Shown here one piece after another: positions 17,500 through 26,911 of a stretch of DNA of 64,000 nucleotides (its first letter is position 1; the number at the start of each line of letters is the position of its first letter). This DNA comes from Methylobacterium sp. WSM2598. GTDB lineage: Bacteria; Pseudomonadota; Alphaproteobacteria; Rhizobiales; Beijerinckiaceae. A program made the position numbers and the translations under genes. The stretch is from NCBI RefSeq assembly GCF_000379105.1, contig NZ_KB900609.1:2009985-2073984 (forward strand), given 5' to 3'. Below the pieces are notes generated by a model that had not been told where the DNA came from, ran no database searches, and saw nothing but the letters and a program-made list of their open reading frames with translations.

Positions 17500-20400
17500 A
17501 TGCCTGAGAACACCATTTTCCAGTTCCCGCTCTTCCTCCCAGCAGCTGGGCGGATGAGTGCGCGCATGCGCACGCACGACTGGTCCGGCTCGCCGCTCGG
17601 ACCGCCAGAGACCTGGCCGCCCTCCCTGCGCGCGACCGTGAGCCTGATTCTGGGCTCGCGCTTCCCGATGTTCGTCGCCTTCGGGCCAGAGCTCGGCTTC
17701 CTCTACAACGACGCTTACGCGGAGATCCTCGGCGACAAGCACCCCGCCGCGCTCGGCCGGCGCTTTCACGAGATCTGGCCGGAGATCTGGCCCGACATCG
17801 CCCCGCTCATCGACAAGGCGCTCGCCGGGGAGGCAACGTGGTCGGAGAACATGCTCCTGACCATGAACCGGCGCGGCTACGACGAGCAGACCTGGTTCAC
17901 CTTCTCCTACTCGCCCGTGCGCGACGAGCAAGGCAGGGTCGCCGGCATGTTCTGCGCCTGCACCGAGACGACGGGGCAGGTGCGGGCGGAAGCCAGCCTG
18001 CGCGAGGCGGAGGCGCGCCTCAGGGCGGTGACCGACCACCTGCCGGGTGGTGCGGTCTATCAGATCGCCACGCCCCGGGATGGCTCCAGCCGGCGTTTCC
18101 TGTACCTCTCGCGCGGCTTCGAGCGCATGACCGGAGTAACGACCGAAGCCGTGCTCACCGATCCGGCCGCGGCCTACGACCTGATCCTGCCCGAGCATCG
18201 CGGCCGTCTCGCCGAGGCCGAGCGAGCCGCCATCCGCGACCTCTCAGATTTCGACGTCGAGGCGCCCATGCGCCGCCCCGACGGTACGCTCGTCCAAACC
18301 CGCATCATCTCCGCACCGCGCCTCGTTGCCGATGTCGTGGTCTGGGACGGGTTGCTCCTCGACGACACCGCCCGCAAGCGGACGGAGGAGCGGCTGCGCG
18401 AGAGCGAGGCCCGCCTGCGGCTCGCCACCGAGGCGGCCGAGGTCGGGCTCTGGGACGTGGACGTCGTCAACGACAGCCTGTTCTGGCCCGCGCGGGTGAA
18501 GGCGATGTTCGGGATCTCGCCGGACGTGCCGGTCTCGATGGCCGACTACTATGCCGGCCTCCACCCGGAGGACCGGGACGTCACGAGTGCCGCCTTCGCC
18601 GCCGCGCTCGATCCGACGAAGCGCGCGCTCTACGACGTCGAGTACCGCACGGTGGGCAGGGAGGACGGCGTCGTCCGCTGGGTTGCCGCCAAGGGTCGCG
18701 GCGTCTTCGAGGGCGGGCGCTGCGTGCGCGTGCTCGGCACGGCCATCGACGTCACGGCGCGCAAGCAGGCCGAGGAGGCGCTGCGCGCCAGCGAGGAGCA
18801 GTTCCGCGTCCTCTCGCAGGTGCTGCCGAACTTCGTGTGGGCCACCGACTCGGCCGGGACCGCCTACTGGTTCAACGATCGCGTCTACGCCTACGCGGGC
18901 CTGCGACCCGGCGACCTCGACGGGGACGGCTGGCACGCGGTCGTCCATCCCGATGACCGCTCGCGCGTGGCCGAGGAGTGGCACGCGGCGGTCGCCGTCC
19001 GCTCCGGTTACCAGTCCGAGTATCGGCTGCGGCGGGCCGACGGGGTCTACCGCTGGTTCCTGGCCCGGGCACAACCGGTTCTGGCGAGCGACGGCAAGGT
19101 TGTGCGTTGGGTGGGCACGAGCACCGACATCGACGACCAGAAGCGGATGATGACCGACCTCGTCCGCTTCAACGAGGTGCTGGAGCAGCGCGTGGCCGAG
19201 CGGACGGCCGAGCACGACCGGGTCTGGCGCAACTCCCGCGACCTGCTGGTCGTGGTCGGGGCCGACGGCATCTTCCGCGCGGTCAATCCGGGTTGGCAGG
19301 CCATCCTGGGGCACAGCCCATCCGAGGTGGTGGGACACAGCTTCCTGGAATTCATCTGGCCCGATGACGCCGAGGCCACCCTGGCGGCCCTGGAGCAGGC
19401 AGTCTCGGCCGACGATCTCACCGACTTCGAGAACCGCTACCGCCACAAGGACGGCACCCCGCGCCTGATCTCCTGGCGTACGTCGGTCGAGAGCGACCTC
19501 GTCTACGCCTACGGGCGCGACGTCACCGCCGAGAAGCGGCAGGCCGAGGCGCTGCGCCAAGCCGAGGAGGCGCTGCGCCAGTCGCAGAAGCTGGAGGCGG
19601 TCGGGCAGCTCACGGGGGGCGTGGCACACGACTTCAACAACCTGCTCACCATCATCCGCTCGTCGGTCGACTTCCTGCGCCGCCCGGACCTCGCCGAGGA
19701 GCGCAGGGTCCGCTATCTCACCGCGGTCTCGGACACGGTGGACCGGGCCGCCAAGCTCACCGGCCAGCTCCTCGCCTTCGCTCGGCGTCAGGCCCTCAAG
19801 CCGGAGACGCTCGACGTCGGGGCGCGCCTCCGCGCCGTGGCCGAGCTGCTGGACACGGTGACGGGCGCGCGCATCAGGGTGATGACCGACCTGCCGGACC
19901 ACCCGTGTTTCGTGCGGGTGGACGTGAGCCAGTTCGAGACGGCGCTGGTCAACATGGCGGTGAACGCCCGCGACGCGATGGGCGGCGAGGGCACGCTGAC
20001 GCTGCGCCTGGAATGCGGAGTATCGCTCCCGCCCATACGGGGGCACGCCGGGGCGGCAGGTCGGTTCGTGGCCGTCTCGCTCAGCGACACCGGTTCGGGC
20101 ATCGCGCCGGCCGTCCTCTCCCGCGTGTTCGAGCCGTTCTTCACCACCAAGGAGATCGGCAAGGGCACGGGGCTCGGCCTGTCCCAGGTCTTCGGCTTCG
20201 TCAAGCAGTCGGGCGGCGATGTCGACGTGGCGAGCGTGCCGGGCCGGGGCACGACCTTCACGCTCTACCTGCCCGAGGTCGAGCCTGTGGCGCCGGCCGA
20301 GGACGACGGTGAGACGGCGCAGGTCGAGCCCGGAGGAGCGGGCCAGCGGGTGCTGGTGGTGGAGGACAACATCGAGGTCGGGCGCTTCGCCACCCAGATC

Positions 20401-20727
20401 CTTGAGGACCTGGGCTACGAGACGGCCTTGGCCGTCAACGCGGAGGACGCGCTAGAGAGGCTCGGGGTCGGCGGCACGGGGTTCGACGTGGTGTTCTCGG
20501 ACGTGGTCATGCCGGGCATGGGCGGGATCGCGTTCGCGCGGCTCCTCGAGCGGCGGCTGCCGAACCTGCCGGTGGTGCTGACCTCCGGCTACAGCCACGT
20601 CCTGGCGCAGGAGAGCTCAACCGGCTTCGAGTTGCTGCACAAGCCCTACTCGGCCGACCAAGTCTCTCGCATCTTGCGCAAGGTCCTGCGACGCGGACGG
20701 ACAAAGACGGCAGGTTGGAAGTCGTGA
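17500..20727 (+). CDS. Hybrid sensor histidine kinase with multiple PAS domains
   Basis: This 1,075-aa cytoplasmic protein has no membrane span. An N-terminal PAS-like sensor (SGSPLGPPETWPPSLRATV) is followed by about four more PAS/PAC units (PAC ends such as RWVGTSTDIDDQKR), a coiled linker, and HisKA with the phospho-acceptor His about 710 (GGVAHDFNN). The HATPase domain follows (NMAVNARDAM, DTGSGI, GTGLGLSQVFG). A C-terminal receiver has Asp about 1001 (VFSDVVMPGMGG) and Lys in LLHKPY. The ATG at 17500 is chosen because conserved sequence starts there; the open frame upstream to 17233 shows no domain. The signal is unknown, and no cognate regulator is adjacent. Confidence 0.88.
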   Translation: MPENTIFQFPLFLPAAGRMSARMRTHDWSGSPLGPPETWPPSLRATVSLILGSRFPMFVAFGPELGFLYNDAYAEILGDKHPAALGRRFHEIWPEIWPDIAPLIDKALAGEATWSENMLLTMNRRGYDEQTWFTFSYSPVRDEQGRVAGMFCACTETTGQVRAEASLREAEARLRAVTDHLPGGAVYQIATPRDGSSRRFLYLSRGFERMTGVTTEAVLTDPAAAYDLILPEHRGRLAEAERAAIRDLSDFDVEAPMRRPDGTLVQTRIISAPRLVADVVVWDGLLLDDTARKRTEERLRESEARLRLATEAAEVGLWDVDVVNDSLFWPARVKAMFGISPDVPVSMADYYAGLHPEDRDVTSAAFAAALDPTKRALYDVEYRTVGREDGVVRWVAAKGRGVFEGGRCVRVLGTAIDVTARKQAEEALRASEEQFRVLSQVLPNFVWATDSAGTAYWFNDRVYAYAGLRPGDLDGDGWHAVVHPDDRSRVAEEWHAAVAVRSGYQSEYRLRRADGVYRWFLARAQPVLASDGKVVRWVGTSTDIDDQKRMMTDLVRFNEVLEQRVAERTAEHDRVWRNSRDLLVVVGADGIFRAVNPGWQAILGHSPSEVVGHSFLEFIWPDDAEATLAALEQAVSADDLTDFENRYRHKDGTPRLISWRTSVESDLVYAYGRDVTAEKRQAEALRQAEEALRQSQKLEAVGQLTGGVAHDFNNLLTIIRSSVDFLRRPDLAEERRVRYLTAVSDTVDRAAKLTGQLLAFARRQALKPETLDVGARLRAVAELLDTVTGARIRVMTDLPDHPCFVRVDVSQFETALVNMAVNARDAMGGEGTLTLRLECGVSLPPIRGHAGAAGRFVAVSLSDTGSGIAPAVLSRVFEPFFTTKEIGKGTGLGLSQVFGFVKQSGGDVDVASVPGRGTTFTLYLPEVEPVAPAEDDGETAQVEPGGAGQRVLVVEDNIEVGRFATQILEDLGYETALAVNAEDALERLGVGGTGFDVVFSDVVMPGMGGIAFARLLERRLPNLPVVLTSGYSHVLAQESSTGFELLHKPYSADQVSRILRKVLRRGRTKTAGWKS

Positions 20728-20804
20728 AGCAGCAGACTGCCAGTGAGATCCAGGCGACAGGCTTGCACCTGAGCGCGAAGGCTCAGAGAGCGTATTGCTA
20801 TTCC

Positions 20805-20925
20805 TGATCCGGGACCCGCTTGATCGCAGCGGATCCCGGATCGCGCGCCTGCGCGGCGCCTGAGCGACGCCGACATCCGCATGGCCGAAAGGGGAGATGG
20901 CGAAGCCATCAACCGGATGGCGTAT
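20805..20925 (+). repeat. Bipartite palindromic repeat, copy A
   Basis: The first hairpin is gatccgggacccgct paired with agcggatcccggatc around a short loop. It is followed by the conserved linker gcggcgcctgagcg and a second hairpin with the stem pair catccg / cggatg. The same two-part order occurs in copy B (28662-28765, minus strand), and the second half alone in copy C (37043-37121). Confidence 0.75.
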
Positions 20926-21027
20926 GAGGTGTAAGGAGCCCTCGTTCCATACGTTGCCCTGACGCGAATCAGCAGGGAAACCGGAGGGACGATTATCGAC
21001 GTCGACATGTCCGGTCCCGGGTGACGC

Positions 21028-21070
21028 GCGGCCGTTCCGGCGGCCGTCGGCGAAGTTCCGGAAGTGGCGC
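21028..21070. repeat. 43-bp dispersed repeat, copy 1
   Basis: The segment begins gcggccgttccggcgg and ends aagtggcgc. It aligns without gaps to 42078-42120, with most differences in the middle. It lies in the 20926-21256 intergenic stretch, which holds no gene I can support. Confidence 0.5.
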
Positions 21071-21256
21071 TCAACCGAGCCTGCGGGGCGCGAACTCCTG
21101 ACCCGTTCCGGGGCGCGTGCGCGAGCGCATTCCACGCCCGCTTCCGCGCGCAGGACGCGGGCGTCGCCGGAGGTTCGTCATCGGAGCGGCTGCGGACGGC
21201 GGCGCGCAAGCTCCGCCGGGCAGGTCACGGCCGTTCCATGATCCCGGCGCTGAGCT

Positions 21257-22189
21257 TCAATCGTCCGACGCGACCCAATGTCCAGGGGCGACCTCAACCA
21301 GATCGCCCGGCTGTCGCTCGCCTAATGGCTCCGGGCCGAGGGCTGCAAGACGGGTCCGCTCGGCGACCGGGTCGGGCAGCGGGACGGCCGAGAGCAGGCG
21401 CTGCGTGTAGGGGTGACGCGGGTCCTCGTAGAGTTGGTCGCTCTCGGCGAGCTCCACGATGCGCCCGCGCCAGAGCACCGCGACGCGGTGGCAGAGGTAG
21501 CGCACCATGCGCAGGTCGTGGGAGATGAACAGGTACGAGAGCCCGAGATCCGCCTGCAGATCCTGCAGGAGGTTCACCACCTGCGCCTGGATCGACACGT
21601 CCAGGGCGGCGATGGGCTCGTCGGCGACGATGAAACTCGGGTTCAGGGCAATCGCGCGGGCGATGCAGATGCGCTGGCGCTGGCCGCCCGAGAACTGGTG
21701 AGGAAAGCGGCCCATGAAGGCTGGGTCGAGGCCGACGCGCTCGAACAGGTGGGCCACGGCGGCGCGGCGCTCCGGCGCTCCCATGTGCGGCCGGTGCAGC
21801 CGGAAGGCTTCGGCCACGTAGGCACCGACGCTCATGCGCGGATTGAGCGCCGCGTAAGGATCCTGGAACACTGTCTGGATGCGGCTGCGCATGCGCCGCA
21901 TGGCCCGCGGCGCCAGCTTGGCGAGGTCGGTGCCCTCGAAGGTGACAGTGCCGGAGGTCGGCGGGTTCAGCATGGTCACGGCCCGACCGATCGTGGACTT
22001 GCCGGAGCCCGATTCACCAACGAGCCCGAGCGTCTCGCCGGGCGCGATGTCGAAGCTGACGTCGTGCACCGCTCGGAACACGTTCGCCTTGCCGCCCCAC
22101 CAAGCCCGCAAGGGATACGCCTTCGAGAGATTGCGCACCGAGATGACGGGGCAGGAGGGCCTCACCGCCTGCGGCATCGTGGCCGTCAT
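21257..22189 (-). CDS. Peptide ABC transporter ATPase (DppF/OppF type)
   Basis: The 310-aa ATPase has Walker A (GESGSGKST), signature (FSGGQRQRI), Walker B (FIVADEPIAALD) and the H-loop (FISHDL). The C-terminal oligopeptide-transporter domain is present (HPYTQRLLSAVPLPDP). It energises import of a peptide-like substrate with the DppD-like partner. Its start overlaps the stop of the upstream ATPase gene by ATGA. It is the last gene of a five-gene minus-strand operon. Confidence 0.9.
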   Translation of the reverse strand: MTATMPQAVRPSCPVISVRNLSKAYPLRAWWGGKANVFRAVHDVSFDIAPGETLGLVGESGSGKSTIGRAVTMLNPPTSGTVTFEGTDLAKLAPRAMRRMRSRIQTVFQDPYAALNPRMSVGAYVAEAFRLHRPHMGAPERRAAVAHLFERVGLDPAFMGRFPHQFSGGQRQRICIARAIALNPSFIVADEPIAALDVSIQAQVVNLLQDLQADLGLSYLFISHDLRMVRYLCHRVAVLWRGRIVELAESDQLYEDPRHPYTQRLLSAVPLPDPVAERTRLAALGPEPLGERQPGDLVEVAPGHWVASDD

Positions 22190-23214
22190 CGCGCGCGCTC
22201 CTCGGCGAGCCGCGCTGGCAGGTCGTACCAGGCGGCTACGAGATGGCCGGGCGCGGCGCCCTCGGCCTGGACGAGCGGGGGCATCTCGGAGCGGCAGCGG
22301 GGGGTGGCGTAGGCGTTGCGAGGGGCGAACGGGTCGCCCGGCGGCGGGCGGCGCATATCGGGCGGGCTGCCGTCGATCTGCTGCAGCCGGCGGCGCCCGG
22401 CACGCCCGCCGCTGAGATCGGGCAAAGAGCGGAGCAGCCCCAGCGTGTAGGCATTGCGCGGATCGCGGAAGATGTCGTCCACAGGTCCTCGCTCCAGGAT
22501 GCGCCCGGCATACATCACCTGCACGGTGTCGCTGATGCCGGCCACTACGCCGAGGTCGTGGGTGATCCAGATCATCGCCATGCCGAGTTCGCGTTTCAGC
22601 TCCTGCACCAGGGCGATGATCTCGGCCTGCACGGTCACGTCCAGAGCCGTGGTCGCCTCGTCAGCGATGAGGAGCTTCGGGCGGCAGGCCAGCCCGATCG
22701 CGATCATCACGCGCTGACGCTGGCCGCCGGAGAGCTCGTGCGGGTACTGGTCGAGGCGGGCGATCGCGTTCGGGATGCGCACGAGGTCGAGGAGTTCGCG
22801 CGCCCGCGCCCGGGCCGCTCGGCGATCGACGCCGAGATGGATGCGCAGGGGCTCGATGATCTGCGCGGCCACCGTCATGCCCGGGTTGAGCGAGCTCATC
22901 GGGTCCTGGAACACGAAGCCGATCTCGCGGCCCCTGATCTTGCGCAGCTCGCGCTCGGGCAGGGCAAGGAGGTCGCTCCCGCGAAACAGCACCTGCCCGC
23001 CGACGATCCGGCCGGGCGGCCGTGGGATCAGGCCCAGCATGGCCAGGACATGCACGCTCTTGCCCGAGCCCGACTCGCCGACGACGCCGAGCGTCTCGCC
23101 CTCGTTCAGCGCGTAGGAGACGCCGTTGACGGCATGGACCGTGCCGCTCTCGGTCTCGAACGTCACGCGCAGGTCTCGCACATCGAGGAGGGGCTCGCCC
23201 CTGGGAACCGTCAT
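22186..23214 (-). CDS. Peptide ABC transporter ATPase (DppD/OppD type)
   Basis: The 342-aa ATPase has Walker A (GESGSGKSV), signature (LSGGQRQRV), Walker B (LLIADEATTALD) and the H-loop (WITHDLGVV). The C-terminal region keeps the family's cysteine-poor extension (DPFAPRNAYATPRCRSEMPPL). In Walker A the usual final Ser/Thr pair reads SV, which is common in DppD-type proteins. The start at 23214 overlaps the permease stop by ATGA. It forms the heteromeric ATPase pair with the downstream gene. Confidence 0.9.
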   Translation of the reverse strand: MTVPRGEPLLDVRDLRVTFETESGTVHAVNGVSYALNEGETLGVVGESGSGKSVHVLAMLGLIPRPPGRIVGGQVLFRGSDLLALPERELRKIRGREIGFVFQDPMSSLNPGMTVAAQIIEPLRIHLGVDRRAARARARELLDLVRIPNAIARLDQYPHELSGGQRQRVMIAIGLACRPKLLIADEATTALDVTVQAEIIALVQELKRELGMAMIWITHDLGVVAGISDTVQVMYAGRILERGPVDDIFRDPRNAYTLGLLRSLPDLSGGRAGRRRLQQIDGSPPDMRRPPPGDPFAPRNAYATPRCRSEMPPLVQAEGAAPGHLVAAWYDLPARLAEERAR

Positions 23215-24125
23215 GTGCGCTGCCTCGGGTCGAGGGCGTCGCGCAGGCCGTCGCCGAGCAGGTTGAAGGCCAGAACCGCGAGGAAGATCGAGAGGCCCGG
23301 CCAGATCGCCATCCAGGGCGCCTGGTCCATGAAGTTCTTGGCGACGTTGAGCATGGCGCCCCACGACGGCTCGGGCGGCTGCTGGCCGAGGCCGAGGAAC
23401 GAGAGGCTGGCCTCGGCGATGATCGCCACCGCGATGGTGAGCGTCGCCTGGACGAGGATCGCCGGCACGATGTTGGGCAGGATGTGCACGAGCGCGATCC
23501 GCCAAGCTGGGTTGCCCACGGAGCGGGCCGCCTCCACGAACTCCTCGGCTGCCACCGCTCGCGCCTGCGCACGGGTGAGACGCACGAAGGTGGAGGTGGC
23601 CGACAATCCGATCGCCAGCATGGCGTTGGTGAGGCTCGGGCCCAGGAACGCGGCGAGGGCGATCGCCAGGATCAGGAACGGGATGGCGAGCAGTGCGTCG
23701 GTGACGCGCATGATCGCCGCATCGACCCAGCCGCCCGCGTATCCGGAGACGAGGCCGATCGGCAGGCCGAGCGCCACGGCCAGGCCCACCGAGACGAGGC
23801 CGGCCCCGAGCGAGGCGCGCGCCCCGTAGATGATGCGCGAGAGCACATCGCGCCCGACCTCGTCGCCGCCGAACGGGTGGGCGAGGCTCGGCGCGGCGCG
23901 TACCGCGCCCCAGTCGGTGGCGGTGGGATCGTAGGGCGCGACGACGTCGGCGAGCGCGGCCATGGCGATGAGCGCCACCACGACGGCGAGCCCGATCACG
24001 GCGCTCGGCCGCGCGCGCAGGCGACGCCAGAAGGCGGCGAGAGAGCCGGCCTCCCGGACCGTGCCAGGGCCGCCGGCGGGCGCAGCGGGCTCGGCCGCTT
24101 CGGTGACCGGGGTGCCTGTGCTCAT
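23211..24125 (-). CDS. Peptide ABC transporter permease (DppC type)
   Basis: The 304-aa product has a cytoplasmic N-terminal tail of about 35 residues rich in Ala/Pro, about six membrane helices and the binding-protein-dependent permease EAA loop (EEFVEAARSVGNPAWRI). The segment HPFGGDEVGRDVLSRIIYGAR is typical of DppC/OppC. It pairs with the DppB-like permease encoded 103 bp upstream. The 103-bp gap contains no gene. Confidence 0.9.
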   Translation of the reverse strand: MSTGTPVTEAAEPAAPAGGPGTVREAGSLAAFWRRLRARPSAVIGLAVVVALIAMAALADVVAPYDPTATDWGAVRAAPSLAHPFGGDEVGRDVLSRIIYGARASLGAGLVSVGLAVALGLPIGLVSGYAGGWVDAAIMRVTDALLAIPFLILAIALAAFLGPSLTNAMLAIGLSATSTFVRLTRAQARAVAAEEFVEAARSVGNPAWRIALVHILPNIVPAILVQATLTIAVAIIAEASLSFLGLGQQPPEPSWGAMLNVAKNFMDQAPWMAIWPGLSIFLAVLAFNLLGDGLRDALDPRQRT

Positions 24126-24228
24126 CGGCGTCGAGCGTCCTCGCGCGCTGTTCGCGATCGCTCGGGGCCGCCCTTCACCCGCTCGGGAGAGAGGATCGGC
24201 GCAGGTTCCGGCATGTCATCCACCCCCC

Positions 24229-25173
24229 TCATGCCCGGCGCAGCTTCGGGTTGACCACGGCCGAGAGCACGTCGGCGGCAAGGTTGAGGGCGATGTAGGT
24301 CGCGGCGGTGCAGATCACGACGCCCTGCACGGTGGCGAAGTCCCGGTTGAACACGGCGTCCACCATCAGCTTGCCGAAGCCCGGCACGGAGAAGACCTGC
24401 TCGGTGAGAACCGCCCCCGAGAGAAGCTGCCCGAATTCCAGCGCCCCGAGCGTGATGATGGGGATCGCCGCGTTCGGCAGGGCGTGGCGCAGCACGAGCC
24501 GCAGGGGCGACACGCCCTTGGCGCGGGCGGTGCGCACGTAGTCGGCGCCGAGCACGCCGAGCATCGCCGCACGCGTGTGGCGCATCATCACCGCCGCGAT
24601 GGCGTTGCCGAGCACGAAGGCCGGCATCGCCATGGCCTCGAGATTGTCGATCAGGCTCTCGCCCGGCGGCACGTAGCCTGAGGCCGGCAGCCAGCCGAGA
24701 TGCACCGAGAACAGCAGGATCAGGAGGATGCCGAGCCAGAAGTTCGGGATCGATAGGCCCCAGAGAGCAATCGCGTTGGCCGCAGCGTCCGCCCAGGTGC
24801 CGCGCTTGACCGCCGAGAGGATGCCCATGGGCACGCCGATCGCGAGCGCCACCAGCATGGCGAGGCAGGCGAGTTCCAGGGTCACCGGCAGCTTCTCGAG
24901 GACGAGCTCGGCCACCGGCTTTTGCAGGCGCACCGAGACGCCGAGATCGCCCCGCAGCACGCCGGACGCCCAGTAGGCGTAACGCACCGGGAGCGGCTGA
25001 TCGAGGTGGTACTTTCGCCGGATGAAGGCGATCACCTCGGGGTCGCGCTCCTCGCCGGTGAGCGCAGTCGCCACGTCGCCCGGCAGCAATTGCTGCAGGG
25101 CGAAGATGATCATCGAGGCGAGAATGAGCGTCGGGACGGCGAGCGCGAGGCGATGGGCCAGAAAGCGTAGCAT
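24229..25173 (-). CDS. Peptide ABC transporter permease (DppB type)
   Basis: The 314-aa product starts MLRFLAHRLALAVPTLILA, the usual DppB/GsiC N-terminal helix. It carries the EAA-type loop ADYVRTARAKGVSPLRLV and about six spans. It lies 13 bp after the binding-protein gene. It forms the inner-membrane channel of a peptide importer. Confidence 0.9.
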   Translation of the reverse strand: MLRFLAHRLALAVPTLILASMIIFALQQLLPGDVATALTGEERDPEVIAFIRRKYHLDQPLPVRYAYWASGVLRGDLGVSVRLQKPVAELVLEKLPVTLELACLAMLVALAIGVPMGILSAVKRGTWADAAANAIALWGLSIPNFWLGILLILLFSVHLGWLPASGYVPPGESLIDNLEAMAMPAFVLGNAIAAVMMRHTRAAMLGVLGADYVRTARAKGVSPLRLVLRHALPNAAIPIITLGALEFGQLLSGAVLTEQVFSVPGFGKLMVDAVFNRDFATVQGVVICTAATYIALNLAADVLSAVVNPKLRRA

Positions 25174-25186
25174 CAGAACCGCAGCG

Positions 25187-26674
25187 TCAGTTCAGCGTCA
25201 GCCCGGTGAAGCGCACGAGCCCGTCCGGATAAGGGACGAAGCCGCTGATCTTCGGGCTGTAAGCCCAGAGCAGCTTGCGGTGCATCAAGTAGACGCTTGG
25301 ACGGTCGGTGAGCACCTTGTCGGCGAGCGCCTTCCAGGCCGCCCTGCGCTTCTCCGGATCGACCGAGCCGCGCTCGGCCTGGAGCGCCGCGTCGGCCTCG
25401 GGGCTGCAGTAGCGCGGGTAGTTGAGCGGCGCCTTGCAGCTGAGAAAGCTGAAGGTGTTGCCGTCGGGATCCGGTCGGCCGCTCCAGTTGTAGAGATAGG
25501 CCTCGTAGTTGCCCTTGTCGGCCAGATCGAGGGCGGTGGTGAAGTCGGTCGCCTGCAGCTTCACCTCGAAGCCCGCCTCCTTGGTCATCGCCTGGATGAC
25601 CTGGCCGACCTGCGGCGCCTCGCTGTTGGCGTAGACCATCATGGTGATCTGAGGCTTGGGCTGGCCCGCCTCCGCGAGCAGCGCCTTGGCCTTGGCCACG
25701 TCGCGCTTCGGGATCGGGTAGTCCTTCACGTAGTCCGGGTGCTTCGGCGAGACCCATTGGTTGCCGGGCAGGAACTCGCCGTTGAACACGACCTGGCTGA
25801 TGGCGTTCCGGTCGAGCGACAGCTCGAAGGCGGCGCGCACCCGCGGGTCGGCGATGGGCGAGCCGGCTTTGGCCGTGTTGAACAGGACCGATTGGAAGCC
25901 GAGCTCGTAGGTCGAGGCGAGCTTGAGCTTGGCGTCGCGCGCCACCTGCGGCGCGTCGGTGGGGGCGAGGCGCTCGAGCAGGTCGAGCTGGCCGGCCCGC
26001 AGGTTCGTCAGCCGCACCGTGGTGTCGGGGATCGGCCGGAACTCGACGCGCTGGATGTGGATCTGGTCCTTGTTCCAGTAGTCAGGGAAGCGCTCGACCA
26101 CGATGCGGTCCTGCGGGACCCGCTCCACGAACCGGAACGGGCCGGCGCAGACGGGGTCGGTGGCGAATTTGTCGCCGAGCCGCTCGGCGGCCTTGGGCGA
26201 GACCAGCATGCCGGCCCGGTCGGTGAATTGCGCCATCAGGGGCGCGAAGGGCTGCTTCAGGTTGATCTTGAAGGTGAGGTCGTCCACGGCCTCGACGGAG
26301 TCGATTGGCGCGATCTCGCCACGACGCTGTGAGCCCGGCATCTTCAGGTGGCGCTCGATCGAGTACTTGGCGGCCGCGGCGTTCACGGGCTCGCCGTCGT
26401 GAAATCTGACCCCTGGCCGGAGCGTCATGGTGAGGGTCTTCTCGTCGGCCGAGAGCTCCCACTTGGTGGCGAGCTGGGGCACCAGCTTCAGGTCGGGGCC
26501 GATATCGACGAGCTTGTCGCAGAGCGCGGCGAAGACCATGCGGCCTGCGAAGGTGCGCGCCAGGGTCGGGTCGAGGGCGTCCGGATCCTCCATCATGCCG
26601 TAGCGCAGGGTCTGGGCCGAGAGCGGTGCGGTGAGTGCGAGCCCGGCGATGAGGCAGGCGGCAAGGCGCAGCAT
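25187..26674 (-). CDS. Peptide ABC transporter substrate-binding protein (SBP_bac_5)
   Basis: The 495-aa product has a Sec signal (MLRLAACLIAGLALTAPLSA) and the family-5 pattern (LRYGMMEDPDALDPTLAR, LRPGVRFHDGEPVNA, PFAPLMAQ, DYWNKDQIHIQRVEF). It captures the substrate in the periplasm for the downstream permeases. The ATG at 26674 gives a complete signal peptide. It is divergent from a gamma-glutamyltransferase-family gene, so glutathione or gamma-glutamyl peptides are a plausible substrate, as in E. coli gsi; this is inference. Confidence 0.9.
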   Translation of the reverse strand: MLRLAACLIAGLALTAPLSAQTLRYGMMEDPDALDPTLARTFAGRMVFAALCDKLVDIGPDLKLVPQLATKWELSADEKTLTMTLRPGVRFHDGEPVNAAAAKYSIERHLKMPGSQRRGEIAPIDSVEAVDDLTFKINLKQPFAPLMAQFTDRAGMLVSPKAAERLGDKFATDPVCAGPFRFVERVPQDRIVVERFPDYWNKDQIHIQRVEFRPIPDTTVRLTNLRAGQLDLLERLAPTDAPQVARDAKLKLASTYELGFQSVLFNTAKAGSPIADPRVRAAFELSLDRNAISQVVFNGEFLPGNQWVSPKHPDYVKDYPIPKRDVAKAKALLAEAGQPKPQITMMVYANSEAPQVGQVIQAMTKEAGFEVKLQATDFTTALDLADKGNYEAYLYNWSGRPDPDGNTFSFLSCKAPLNYPRYCSPEADAALQAERGSVDPEKRRAAWKALADKVLTDRPSVYLMHRKLLWAYSPKISGFVPYPDGLVRFTGLTLN

Positions 26675-26911
26675 CCGGGTGTCCTGTCCGTTTGGTGGAA
26701 GGCGGATCGTGCCGGAAGGGTCCGGCGCCGAGGCGGGCGCGTCAAGGTCGCAAACCGGCGGCCCTGTGGCACACCGTGTTCCAAGCGGCGGCCGCGCCAA
26801 GGGGTGCTTCGCGCGGAGCAACTTGCGTCGCCCGGGAGAGCGGCGCACCAGGGCCTTCGAATCGCTCGCGGAGCCCCGCGGCGCGGACCCGGAACCCACG
26901 GACGCGAATCG